Below are positions 13,901 to 25,900 of a stretch of 64,000 bases of DNA, one piece after another. Positions within the stretch are counted from its first letter, which is position 1. Every line of letters begins with the position of its first letter. The notes beneath the pieces are model-generated. The model did no database searches. It was given only the letters and a program-made list of their open reading frames with translations, and had not been told where the DNA came from. The position numbers and the translations under genes were made by a program. Source of the DNA: Dasypus novemcinctus (taxonomy: Eukaryota; Chordata; Mammalia; Cingulata; Dasypodidae). The stretch lies in contig NC_080698.1 in NCBI RefSeq assembly GCF_030445035.2, forward strand, positions 24,831,294 through 24,895,293, given 5' to 3'.

Positions 13901-16900
13901 GATCCATTTAGAGTTGGATTTTGTATAAGGAGTGATGTAGGGGCCCTCTCCCCTTCCCCTCCCTTTTCTTTTTTTTTTTTTTCCTTTTTATGTAAATGGA
14001 GATCCTGTTTTCCCAATACCATTTGTCAAAGAGACTATTCTTTCCCAATTGAATGGTCTTTGCCTCCTTTGCAAAAATCAGTTGGCTATAAATGCAGTAG
14101 TTGACTTTTGAGCTATTAGATTCCATTGGTCTATATGGCTGTCCTTGTGCCAGTACCATGCTGTTTTGATTACTGGGGCTTTGTGATAAGTTTTAAGATT
14201 GGAACGTGTGAGTTCTCCAGCTTCACTCCTCTTTTTCAAATGGCATTATCTATTCAGGGGCCCTTACTCTTCCAAATAAATTTGATGATTGGCTTTTCCA
14301 TTTCAGCAAAGAAGGTTGATGGATTTTTAATTAGGATTGCATTGAAGGTATAAATTGCTTTGCATAGGATTGACATCTTAGTGATACTTAGTCTTCCCAT
14401 CCATGCACACAGAACGTCCTTCCATTTATTTAGTTCTCCTTTGAATTCTTTTAGCAACATTTTGTAGTTTTTGGTATACACGTCCTTTATATCCTTGCCT
14501 AGATTTATTCCTAAATATTTGATTCTTTAGTTACTATTGTGAATGGAATTTTTTTTCTTGATTTCTTTTTCTGATTGTTCTTTCCTTAGGTATAGAAACA
14601 CTACTGATTTTTTGGTGTTGGTCTTGTACCCCATCACTTTGCTGAATTCATTTATTAACTCTAGGAGCTTTGTTGTGGATTTTACAAGATTTTCTGTATT
14701 TAGGTTCATATCATCTACAAATAAGGAAAGTTTTGCTTCTTCCTTTCCAATTTAGATGCTTATTATTTCTTTTTCTTGTTTAATTGCTTTGGCAAAATTC
14801 TAGTATAATGTTGATAACAGTAGTGACAGCGGGCATCCTTGTCTTCTTGCTCCTGATCTTAGAGGGAAAGTTTTCAGTTTTTCACCATTAACTAGCATGT
14901 TAGCTGTGAGTTTTTCATACATGCCCCATGATGGTTTGACAGTGTATGTACCCCAGAAAATCATGTTCTTAAAGCGAATCCATTTATTTGGGTAAAAACC
15001 TAGTGTAAATAAGAGCTATTGATTAGGTTACTTCAGTTAAGGCATGGCTCAGGGTCTCAATCCTCTTACTGAAGTCATTTATAAGAGAATGAAATTCAGA
15101 CAAAGAGAGAAAGTCAAAGAAGCAAGAAGCTGAAAGCAGTGAAACCCAGAAGAAACGGTAGAGACCAGCAGGGCACCACCATGTACTTTGCCATGTAACA
15201 GAGGAATCCAGGATTGCTGATAATTAGTTCCTGGAAGAAGACATCACCTCATAATGCCTTGATTTGGACATTTTTCTCAACCTCAAAACTGTAGCTTGTA
15301 AGCTAATAAATTCCCTTTGTTAAAAGCCAACCCATTTTATGATATTTGCTTTTGGCAGCAAAGCAAACTAAAATATGCCCTTTACCATGTTGAAGAAATG
15401 TCCTTATATTCCTAGTGTTCTAAATGTTATATCAAGAAAGGATGCTGGATTTTGGCAAATGCCTTTTCTGCTTCAATTGAGATGGTTGTGTGGTTTTTTC
15501 CCCTTCATTGCATTAATGGTGGATTACATTAATTGATTTTCTTATGTTGAACTGCCTTGCATAACAGGGATAAAGCCCACCTGATCATGGTATATAATTT
15601 TTTAATACGCCGTTGGATTTGGTTTGTTAGTATTTTGCTGAGGATTTTTGCATCTATATTCATAAGAGATCTTGGGCTGCAGTTTTATTTTCTTATGGTA
15701 TCTTTATCTGGTTTTGGTATAAAGGTGATGTTGGCCTCATAGAAATTTGCACCTTGGTTTTTTTATTCACCCTGACAATAGCTCTCTTTTAATTGGTGTG
15801 CTTAGATCACTTACATTAGTTGCATTAATATTTACTATGTTTCTATTTTCTATTTATTGCATTTTTTCTTTGTTTCTTTTTTCCCTCTTACTCCATTTTA
15901 ATAGCATTTTTATGATTCCACTTTTTCTCTTCCCTTAGCATATCAATTATACTTATTTTAAATTGAACAATTAAAATTTAATAGTACCATTTTAAAAATT
16001 ATTTTAGCTATTGCCTTGGAGTTTCCAACATACATTTAAAACTAATTCATGTCTACTTTCAAGTGACAGTATACAACTTCAAAGGTAGTGAAGGTACTTT
16101 ATAACAGAGTATTCGTATTCTCAGTTCTTCCCTCCAGTATCTTATGACATGGATGCCATTCATTTCACTTATTCATATGCTATAATCACCAAATATATTT
16201 TTACTATTAAAATCATATTTTAGGTCAATTAAAAGTAATAAAAATAATAAAATTTAATTTACCTTCATTTATTCCTTCTGTTACTCTTCTTTATGTAGAT
16301 CCATGTTTCTGACCTATATCATTTTTCTTCTCTCTGATGAATTTCTTTTAATATTTCTTACAAGACAGGGATGCTGGTGAAGAATTCCCTTGGTTTTTGT
16401 TTGTCTGAGAAAGTCTTTATTTCTCCTTCACGTTTAATGAATGCTTTTACTGGATATAGAATTCTAGGTTGGAGGGGTTTTCCCCCAACACCTTAAGTAT
16501 TACATACCACTCTATTCTTGGTTGCATGCTTAGGTTCCTAGCTGTTATGTCAAATAACACACAGTGGGTTGGCTTAAACAATAGAATTTATTGTCTCATG
16601 GTTTTGAAGTCTGGAAGGCTTGTTTCTTCTCAAAGTCAGTGGCATTATGGCAGGCTGACAAGGCTTGGGGTTCTTTGGCTTTCCTGTCACATGAGATGTC
16701 CTTATCTTTATTTTCTGGGTTCCACTGACTCTAGCTTCTACTACTCCACATGACTTTCTCCTCATAAAACTCCCAGTAATAGGATTGCTGCCCAACCTCA
16801 TTCAATTGGCCAATACCTTAATTAAAAACATTTTCAAAAGGTCTTATTTACAGACCGATAGGAGTGGATTAAGAGCATGTTTTCAGTTTTGTTTTTGTTT

Positions 16901-19900
16901 AGTACACAATTCAACCTACCACACATGGTTTCTGATGAGAAGTCTATTGTAATTTCTATCCTTATTCCTCTATAGGCTAGTTGTTTTCTTCCTCTTTCAA
17001 GATTTTCTTTTTTGGTTTTCCACAGTTTGTGTTATATATACATTTTTTTTTTAATTTTTCTATATTTTTATATATACATATATGTGTGTGTATATATATA
17101 TATATATTTGTATATATCTCTTATTTGATGTTCTTTGAGTTTCCTGAATCTATTGTTTAATGTCTGTCATTAATTTGGGAAAGTTTATGGCCATTATTAC
17201 TTTACATATTTCTTTTGCTCTGGTGCTCTCTTTCTTCTCCTTCTGGTATTGCAGTTACATGTATGTTACATCTTTTCACATTGTCCCACTGTTCTTGGAT
17301 AGTCTGTTATGGCATTTTATTATTATTATTCTTTTCTCTTTGTCAGTTTAGGAAATTTTGTTCACCTATCTTCAAGCTCACTAATTCTTTCCTTGGCCAT
17401 GTCAGGTATACTGATGAGCCAATCAAAGGCATTCTTCATTTCTTTTACAATGTATTTTATTTCTAGCATTGATTCACTCTTAGAGTCATAATCTCTGCGT
17501 TACATTGCCATCTGTTCTCTTTCTTTTTTAAGATTTTAAAATTTTATTTTATTTCTTTATTTCTCCCCACCCCCTCATTGTTTGCACTTGCTGTGTCTGT
17601 TCACCTTCCTTGTTTCTCTGGGAGGCACTGGGAACTGAACCCAGGACCTCCAGTGTGGGAGAGAGGAGCCTAATCATTCAGGTGATCTCCATTCCTTGTT
17701 TTGTTGTCTCTCATTATGTTTTTCTTCTCGTGTCTCTTGTTGCATCATGCTGCTTCAGCTCACTGCACCTGCCCATTGCACCAGCCCATTGTCTTGTCTT
17801 CTTTAGGATGCACCAGGAACCTCTGCTCCTTGCTTTTTTTGTTGTGTCTCTCATTATGTTTTTCTTCTTGTGTCTCTTGCTGCATCATCTTGCTGCATCA
17901 GCCTGCTATACCTACCCATCACACCAGCTCACTGTCTTCTTTAGGAGGCAAAGGGAACCAAATCAGGGACCTCCAATATGGTAGGCAGGAGCCCAATCAC
18001 TTGGACCACATCCAATTCCCTATCATCTGTTCTTGTACATTGTCTACTTTTCCATTAAAGTCCTTACCATATCAATCACAGTTATTTTAAGTTCTCCTTC
18101 TGATAATTTGTGTCACAGCTGAGTTTTGTTTTGATGCTTACAATTGTCTCTTTAGACTGCATTTTGCCTTGTCTTTTGGTATACCTTGTAATTTTTTGTT
18201 GGAAGCCAGACACATTGTATCAGGCCATAGGAACCAAAGATTTATGTTAATTAGGCTAGAATCTGGGCTATGTTAATGTTTGCTGTACCTAAAGGTAACA
18301 CAGACTCCAGTCTTTCTCTTATCCTTATGTTTATTACCCCTCTCAACTTTAGGCTTCCCTAAATACTCCTTCACAGAAAGAGTCTGTGTTTTGCAGCTCT
18401 TTTAGCTATAGTCCACCATTATTATAAAGGAGCCTTGTTAGTGTGGTGGTTGGGAGTGACAGAGAGGATGTGTTCACTAATCTTATGATGAAATATTAGT
18501 CTTTCACTAGCTCTGTGTCTCTGGGCTGTGACCTTCATATGTATAGTATTTTCTTCCCTTTACCTGACAGGAAGACCAGAGTTTGAAGGAATGTACTTTT
18601 CCAGATGGGATAAGGCTTGGGCAAAGTTTTTCCCCTGTAGAGTAGGAAACTCTGGGCTTATTTCACAATGAATCTCTCCCCACTCCTTCTCTCAGAACCA
18701 CAAGGTAATCCTTCTTGGATATTCACCATGAGAACCAGATGGAGTTCCTAGGGGTAAAACCCATGAAAGTATGAGGGTCCTTATAAAACTGTGGCCACCA
18801 GAAGTTCTTCATTCTCACACTAGCCAACACTCAGCCTCTAGCAATTCATCAAAATTACTATTTAATTCTTCCTAAAGGTTTATGGCTGCAGCAGCTTCTG
18901 TTCCAGATGAGTAAATCTCAGTTGTGACTCTCTAGATTCACTTGTCTCTGCAGACATTGGGGTGGAATTTGCCCTGCAACTTCAGTTATGTGATGCATCC
19001 AAGAAGAGTCACTGATTTTCAGTTCGTTCAGCTTTTCTTTGTTGAAAGGATAGGCCCCACTTTTTCTATAGTTCAGAATACCCCTGAACCACAGTGTGTG
19101 GGATCTTTAACATGTACAACATTAATAATGGTACAGCATGAAACACCCAGGCCATGGACTTAGGTAGGTCTAGGCATGGGTGAAACCCACCCTCTTACCC
19201 TGCAACAAGGCCCTGAATTAGAACTTCATCTTTCTTCATTATAACAACCCCAAAGATAGATCACATTTTATCGATTAGTTTTGTCACTCTGTAGAACACT
19301 ATTATAGTTAAGCAATACATGATATGTTAACAAGTGTCTTGAACAAATAATAACAACAAGTAGAGAACTCGTCAGGACATTTCATTTGCTCTGTATTGTG
19401 AATTCAAGGGAGATACATTGACATGATTTCCCAAAATTATTTGATCACATGATCTTTTATTTTTCCCACAGACTATCTGGTGGAATATACTTTGGGAATT
19501 GTTGGTGTGATAGAAACTACAGACTTTAGAGCAAAACTGACTTAGGTTTGAATCCCAACTCCACTGCTAATTAGCCTCTCCTTCCTCATCTATAAATTAA
19601 AGACTCACTCTGTTCTATCAGTCCATTAGGTAATAGCATAGTAGCACCTCCTTCAGGGGTTAACATGATGAGTCAATGATATAAAGTATGTGCCTGTCAC
19701 ATAACAAACACTTAAAAGTTACTGTTATTATTATCATAACACAGAAGTCCCCAAAACAATGGTGAGCTACTCCCCATAACGGAAACAGTTTTTGTCTGAA
19801 TCAGTATGAAGCCTCACAAAAATGAAGGTTGTTGCCCAGCTATGTGTACTTGAATAGCACATCTGGTCTGATCTACTGTGTCAGAAGGATGTGTGTAGGA

Positions 19901-22900
19901 GTATGTCTAAATGTAAGTTTCCACAGCCTATGTCACCACTGAAATGTCATTCCTCGTTTGGTAAAAATCACAGAGAACATTGCATGGGTCTTCCAAATAT
20001 CGTCCTGGAAACAACTGTCTTCTGAGAAAAGTATAGGGCCAAGACCAGAAGCATTTAATCTGTATGAGCAAGCACTTAGGAATCCTTCATTTGAAACAAA
20101 TTACTTGTGTTAATTGGCTAGTAAGTCATTTTGATTGCATGTTAGAGTCACATCTAAACCCTATTGGATTGCAATGGATTTTCCACCCTAAAATGTCAAC
20201 ATGGTGGGTGGTTGGAATAAGTTGGGTAGTGACTGCCTAGGGCTGGGCTGGGAATGAGGAGTGACAGTATATGGCCATGAGGTTTCAAAAATTAGATTGG
20301 GTGATGGTTGTAAAATACTGTAAAAATAATAAAATTCATCAAATTGTATACTTAAAAAAAAAACATGGTGGGTGATCTGCCATGGAGAACACCAAAGGAA
20401 TAACTGCAATGTGATACCTGATTTCCATGTGACTGGAGCTGCTGAATACTACATTCAAAACTATAATCTTGAACATGTTGATTTGGAGCAATATGCATGA
20501 TCAGGAGGCTTAATTGCATGTTATAAAGGAAGCTATGACCTTTCCAGTCCCATCTTGGATGTGGTATTACATTATTTAGAGAAGGATGAGGTAAGTGTGT
20601 GGGGGGGAGCTTGACAGTAGCAGCATTCCTTTCTGTAACTCCTCAAGTGAATTCAGTCCTTTCAAAAATCATATGGACAAAAAGGCAAACCACAGAAGAG
20701 GAGAAGATATTTGGAAAGCATATATCTGATAAGGGTTTCATATCTAGACTATATAAACAATACCTACAACTCAAAAACAAAAAGACCAAAAACCTAGTTT
20801 TTAAAAAATGGGTAAAGGAGTTCAATAGATATTTCTTCAAAGAAACTATACAAATGGCCAATAAGTAGATGAATAGATGTTTAACATCATTTGTCATTAG
20901 GGAAATGCCAATCAAAACCACAATGAGAGGGAGCAGATGTGGTTCGGGTAGTTGGGCCTCCCACGTGGGAGGTCCCAGGTTCAGCTCCTGATGCCTCCTA
21001 AAGAAGACAAACAATAAGCAGACAATGAGCAGACATTGAACAAAAACAATGAACAGTGAGAAAAAACTATAAGCAAAACTCAACGGGCAAGAAAAAGAGC
21101 AAACAATGAGCAGACAGCAAGCAAAAACAAAAAACGAGCAGGGAACAGATCTGGCTGAAGTAGTTGAGGGCCCACCTCCCACTTGGGAGGTCCTGGGTTC
21201 AGTTCTTGGTACCTCCTAAAGAAAAGGCAAAGAGACAATGAGCAAACAAGCAGCCAATGAGAAAAAAAACAAGAGCAAACAGATGAGGGAGCCATGGTGG
21301 GTGGGGTAGGAAACAATGAAATACCACTTCACACCCAATAGGACGACTATCATTTAAAAAAGAAGAAATAGGGAAACGGACTTTGGCCCAGTGGTTAGGG
21401 CGTCCGTCTACCACATGGGAGGTCCACGGTTCAAGCCCCGGGCCTCCTTGACCCGTGTGGAGCTGGCCCATGCGCAGTGCTGATGCGCGTAAGGAGTGCT
21501 GTGCTACACAGGGGTGTCCCCCACGTAGGGGAGCCCCACGCGCAAGGAGTGCGCCCTGTAAGGAGAGCAGCCCAGTGCGAAGGAGGGAGCAGCCTGCCGA
21601 GGAATGGCGCCGCCCACACTTCCCGTGCCGCTAACGACAACAGAAGCGGACAGAGAAACAAGACGCAGCAAAAAGACACAGAAAACAGACAACCGGGGGA
21701 GGGGAGGGGAATTAAATAAATAAAAATAAATCTTTAATAAAAAATAAAAATAAAAAAGAAGAAATAAGTGTTGGCCAAGGATGTGGGAAAATTGGAACCC
21801 TTATACATTGCTGCTAAGAATATAAAGTGGTGTAGCCCATGTGGAAAACAGTTTGGTTGTTTCTCAAAAAGAATTACCATATGGCACAGCAATTCTACTG
21901 AAATAACTGAAAGCAGAGACTCGAGCAGGTATCTGTACAGGAATGCTCATAGCAGAATTATTCCCGGTAGTCAAAAGGTGGAAACAATCCAAGTGTCCAT
22001 CAACAGATGGAGAGATAACAAAATGTAGTATATCATCCATGCAGTGGAACACTACCCAGTCATAAAAAGGAAAGAAGTTTTGATATATGCCACACCATGC
22101 ATAAGCTTTGAAATCATTATGCTCAGTGAAATAAGCCAGATGAAAAAGGACAACTAGTATTTGATTCCACTTACATGAAATATCTAGAATATGCAAATTC
22201 ATAGAGACATAAAGGAGATATAGGTTACCTGGATCTGAGGGGAAGGGGAAAAGGGAGCGAGTGCTTAGTGAGTACAGAGTTTCTGCTTTGAGTAAGACAA
22301 AGCTTTTAGCAATGAATGGTGTTGATGGTAGCACAGCATTGTAAATGTAATTAAAGCCACTGAATTGTAGGCTTAAAGTGGTTAAAATAGTAAATTTTAT
22401 ATTTTATGTATATATTATTAGCGCAATTTTAAAATGCAGACAATGCTTCAGGTATTAGTGACTGTCTATTGTTCAAACTTAATTTTGTAAAACTTAAGTT
22501 GCCTTGATAGAGGATCCAATAGCATTATCAGTAAATTGTAAATGTTGAGGATAGAGCATGAACATGTACAATGCTCTGATTTTGGGCCAATTTGAGAAAG
22601 TAATACACATTAAAAATTAGAGATATGATAGTCTAGTCTAGAATCCATTAGCTCAAAATACCATAGCTTAATAAGGTCATAATCATTCAACATGGCATTG
22701 AAAATTAAGACAGCAGTATACCTTCTGTCATTTGCAGAATGTTTTACAATTTACAAACTACTTTCGCATTCATTTTTATATTTGATTATAATGTGAGAGA
22801 AGATAATATGAGAGAAGACAAAGAAGGTACCCTTTTCCTAATTTTACAGTTGAACCAGAAAAGCAGAAGTGTTCAATGACCCATAGTAGTGAAGTTAGAA

Positions 22901-25900
22901 CTTTAACCCACATCTCTTGTCGCTAAGCCTGTAGTTTCCTCCCCTTCTCATGGTGTCTGTATTAGTCAGCCAAAGGGGTTCTGATGCAAAACCCCAGAAA
23001 TCTGTTGGCTTTTGTAAAGGGCATTTATTTGGGGTAGGAGCTTACAGTTACCAGGCCATAAAGCATAAGTTAGCAGTAGACTATCAGGCGAACAGCTCTG
23101 TCTCTCTCCCTGGGGTTTCTGCCGTGTCTAAGGAGCCATCTCTATTCCTCTCTGTTTTTCTCCTGGCTCAGGTCCTCTCTTCCTGGTTCTGGCTTCTCTT
23201 TCCTCTGTGTGCTTACTTCCTGGGACTCCATCTTAAGACTTCAGCATCAAACTCCAGCACCAAAACTCCAACATCAAAAACCCCCAACTCTGTTAGTTGC
23301 CATGCCTTTTATGAGTCCCCACCAAGAGATGGGAACTCAGTGCCCTAATGGCATGGCCCAATCAAAGCCCTAATCATAACTCAATCACGAGGAGGAACAG
23401 AACAGATTACAAACATAATCCAGTATCTATTTTTGGAATTCATAACCATATCAAACTGCTACAGTGTCTGTGACTGGAAGATGCCTATTCTGAAAATGAG
23501 GTCTATTCCTGGGGCATCATAAAGCCTTAGCACAAGACCTTGAGTTCTGAAATACAAATTAATTCTCCTGGAAAGCTAGTTTCTATACAGTATTTGCAGT
23601 CAAGATCCCAAGAACGAAACAAAATGGCTTGGCATCTTTTGTCAACAGTTACCTAAGGATTAAATGGGGCCTGCCTGCACAGGATGGAATGCATTAGAAA
23701 GGAAGCAATTACCTGTACAATACAATCCTCCATCATTTTCACCTGAAATGTCCTGATAATTGAGGTAGGAATGTATATTTGGAACCAAAATTGAGGGTAT
23801 AATTGACCTGATTGTCTCCATAGCTTTATATGTGAACGCAGACACACATAAAACCACTGGGCACTAGTATTCTCTCTCCCAAACCATAAATTACCGCCAA
23901 AACAGAGTCCTCGGGGTCCTTGGCTGCTGCTTTGTAAATGACAGTGCCCGGGGCCGTGTCTTCTAGGATATAAATCTCAGTAACTGCCAGAAAAACATAC
24001 AATAAATGTGTTTAAAATGAGTGCCGCCACCATAAGGCAAAAAAAAACCTTCATCCAAACATAAATTTTAGATAAAACTTCTAGGCATTTTCCTTGCTCA
24101 GCACAGATGTTTTTTTATAGGGTGATTCTCATTAAGCCACTACTACTACTACTACTACTACTACTAATAGGCACCATTTACCAAGTATCTATCATGTGTC
24201 AAAGCAAAGAGATTTGCAAGTTTAGACGATAATAATATTGAACATTTTGAGTGCTTATTAATTGCTAAGCACAATACATTGGTGGTTTTATTATTTTCAT
24301 TTTACTGATGAGGAAAATGAGGTGTAGAAAGGGTGAGTAACTGGCTCAGGGTTCACATAGCCAAAGCATTTATTTCTATTTTATTAATATCTGTCTTCTC
24401 CTCAAACTTGCCCTCTTTCCATCACTTTTTAAAGGTTTTTCTTTTAAGAGTCATGAAATAATTCTAAATTTTTACGTGATGAATGCACAACATTGTGATT
24501 ATCCTAAAAGTCATTGATTATACGCTCTAGCTAGAGCATACGGTATGTGACTATATCTCAATAAAACTGCTTAAAAAAAAATAAATAATTGTGCAAGAAT
24601 AGCCAGAAAGGCCGGGGGGTCACTGTTGTGGGCCCTGGGAGAGCAGCGGCAATCCTCCAGGTGCAACGGCAAGAACCAGGAAGGAAGGAGGGCCCAACAG
24701 TGGGCTCTTGATACTAATGGCTACACTTTTGAGCCTATGCACCTGCAATAAGAACAAGGCCTAGAGTAGCATTGTGCCTGGGGGTTTCCTCCTGACAGCC
24801 TTCATGTTACTCAAATGTGGCCACTCTCACAGCCAAACTCAGCGTGTAGATGTGATGCATTCCCCCCAGCGTGGGACACGACACCCGGGGATGAGACCCC
24901 CTGGCACCGAGGGATCACTACCACATACCAGCTGAAGAAGCAACTAGAAAATGACCTTGAATTAAAGATTCAATGCGGAACAGCAGAATATACCTGTCTA
25001 CATATAATAACATGACTTCGGGAAGCGGTTTGACCTAATGTAAGGGGGAAATGGAAAGGAGAAATGAGATTATAAGGCTGTGAATCTCTAAAAAAGAGTC
25101 TGGAGGTTGTCAGAAGGAATACCCCTATGTACAACTGAACAGAGTCTAAGAGACAGATAAGGTAGATACAACCCCAGGTATTGGTTCTTTTGAGGGATAA
25201 AGAGACCCACGGGTTCTATGGTCATGGCAGAAGGGGTTCACTGCCATGACAGATGGCCCTTCTTTGGAGCTGGTGTTTCTGCGTGATGGAAATGGACTCA
25301 GAGGGGATCTCTTTTCACAAGACTTGCATGCTACTTTATTGGAACTGTAGTTGGTGCTGAGTTTAAGATATATGTAGGGGATTTGAATCTCTGGACTGAT
25401 AATATGACACCCAGGCCCAGAGCCTCAACAGACTTCAGCTCCTACACTTTGACTTATTGGACTTACTCCACTCAGCTAACATGGAGTTGAAGAAGGTCAA
25501 CCACCACAACATGGAGCCTAGAGTGTCTACAACTAGAAGCGGGAAGAGTGCATCCAGTACCCATGTGGAATCTAAGCCCTCACTTGACATAGGTGTGCAA
25601 TGGACACAACCAATCCAATGTCCACAGAGGAAATGTGAAATGGGTGTGGGAACGGTAGCCATGGGGGCTGCTGGGTGTGGGGAACGGGAGGAAGAGATGA
25701 GATGTGGAGGCGTTTTCGGGACGTGGAGTTGTCCTGGATAGTGCTTCACGGACAATTACGGGACACTGTAGATCCCCCCAGGGCCCACTGGATGGAACGT
25801 GAGAGAGTCTGGGCTATGATGTGGACCATTGACTCAGAGATGAACTTACCGGGTGCAATGGATGTATCACGATGATGGGAGAGAGTGTTGCTGTGGGTTG

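Larger units (their letters stand above)
12158..18940 (-). mobile_element. LINE-1, long degraded composite copy (interrupted)
   Basis: Antisense LINE-1. The 3' end is at 12.16 kb. ORF2 C-terminal remnants read on the minus strand, for example [20 protein letters not shown] and FIWKSKGP (14254-14481) and [20 protein letters not shown] (14527-14709). Further 5' material extends towards 18.9 kb. Interrupted by a DAS SINE (13.1 kb), two LTRs (14.9 and 16.5 kb) and a dimeric SINE (17.5 kb). Many stops and frame shifts; dead. Confidence 0.85.
20640..22440 (+). mobile_element. LINE-1 3' half, interrupted by two SINEs
   Basis: ORF2 C-terminal remnants and 3' end. Segments 20640-20928, 21313-21370 and 21752-22440 form one element once the SINEs are removed (for example GTGTCCATCAACAGATGGAG and ACTACCCAGTCATAAAAAGG). 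Broken. Confidence 0.85.

Noticed and set aside
20643..21182. 179-codon minus-strand ORF
   Set aside because: Reads the antisense of a dimeric SINE and LINE-1; composition is low-complexity (LFALF, VCSFS) and no family is recognised.
24519..24545. Palindrome GCTCTAGCTAGAGC as a regulatory hairpin
   Set aside because: Only 14 bases perfect, next to an L1 3' end, with no terminator or binding-site context.
24815..25875. Short ORFs within the 1.4-kb retroposon
   Set aside because: Frames are short, overlap one another and share no recognisable domain; the element is better described as non-coding.
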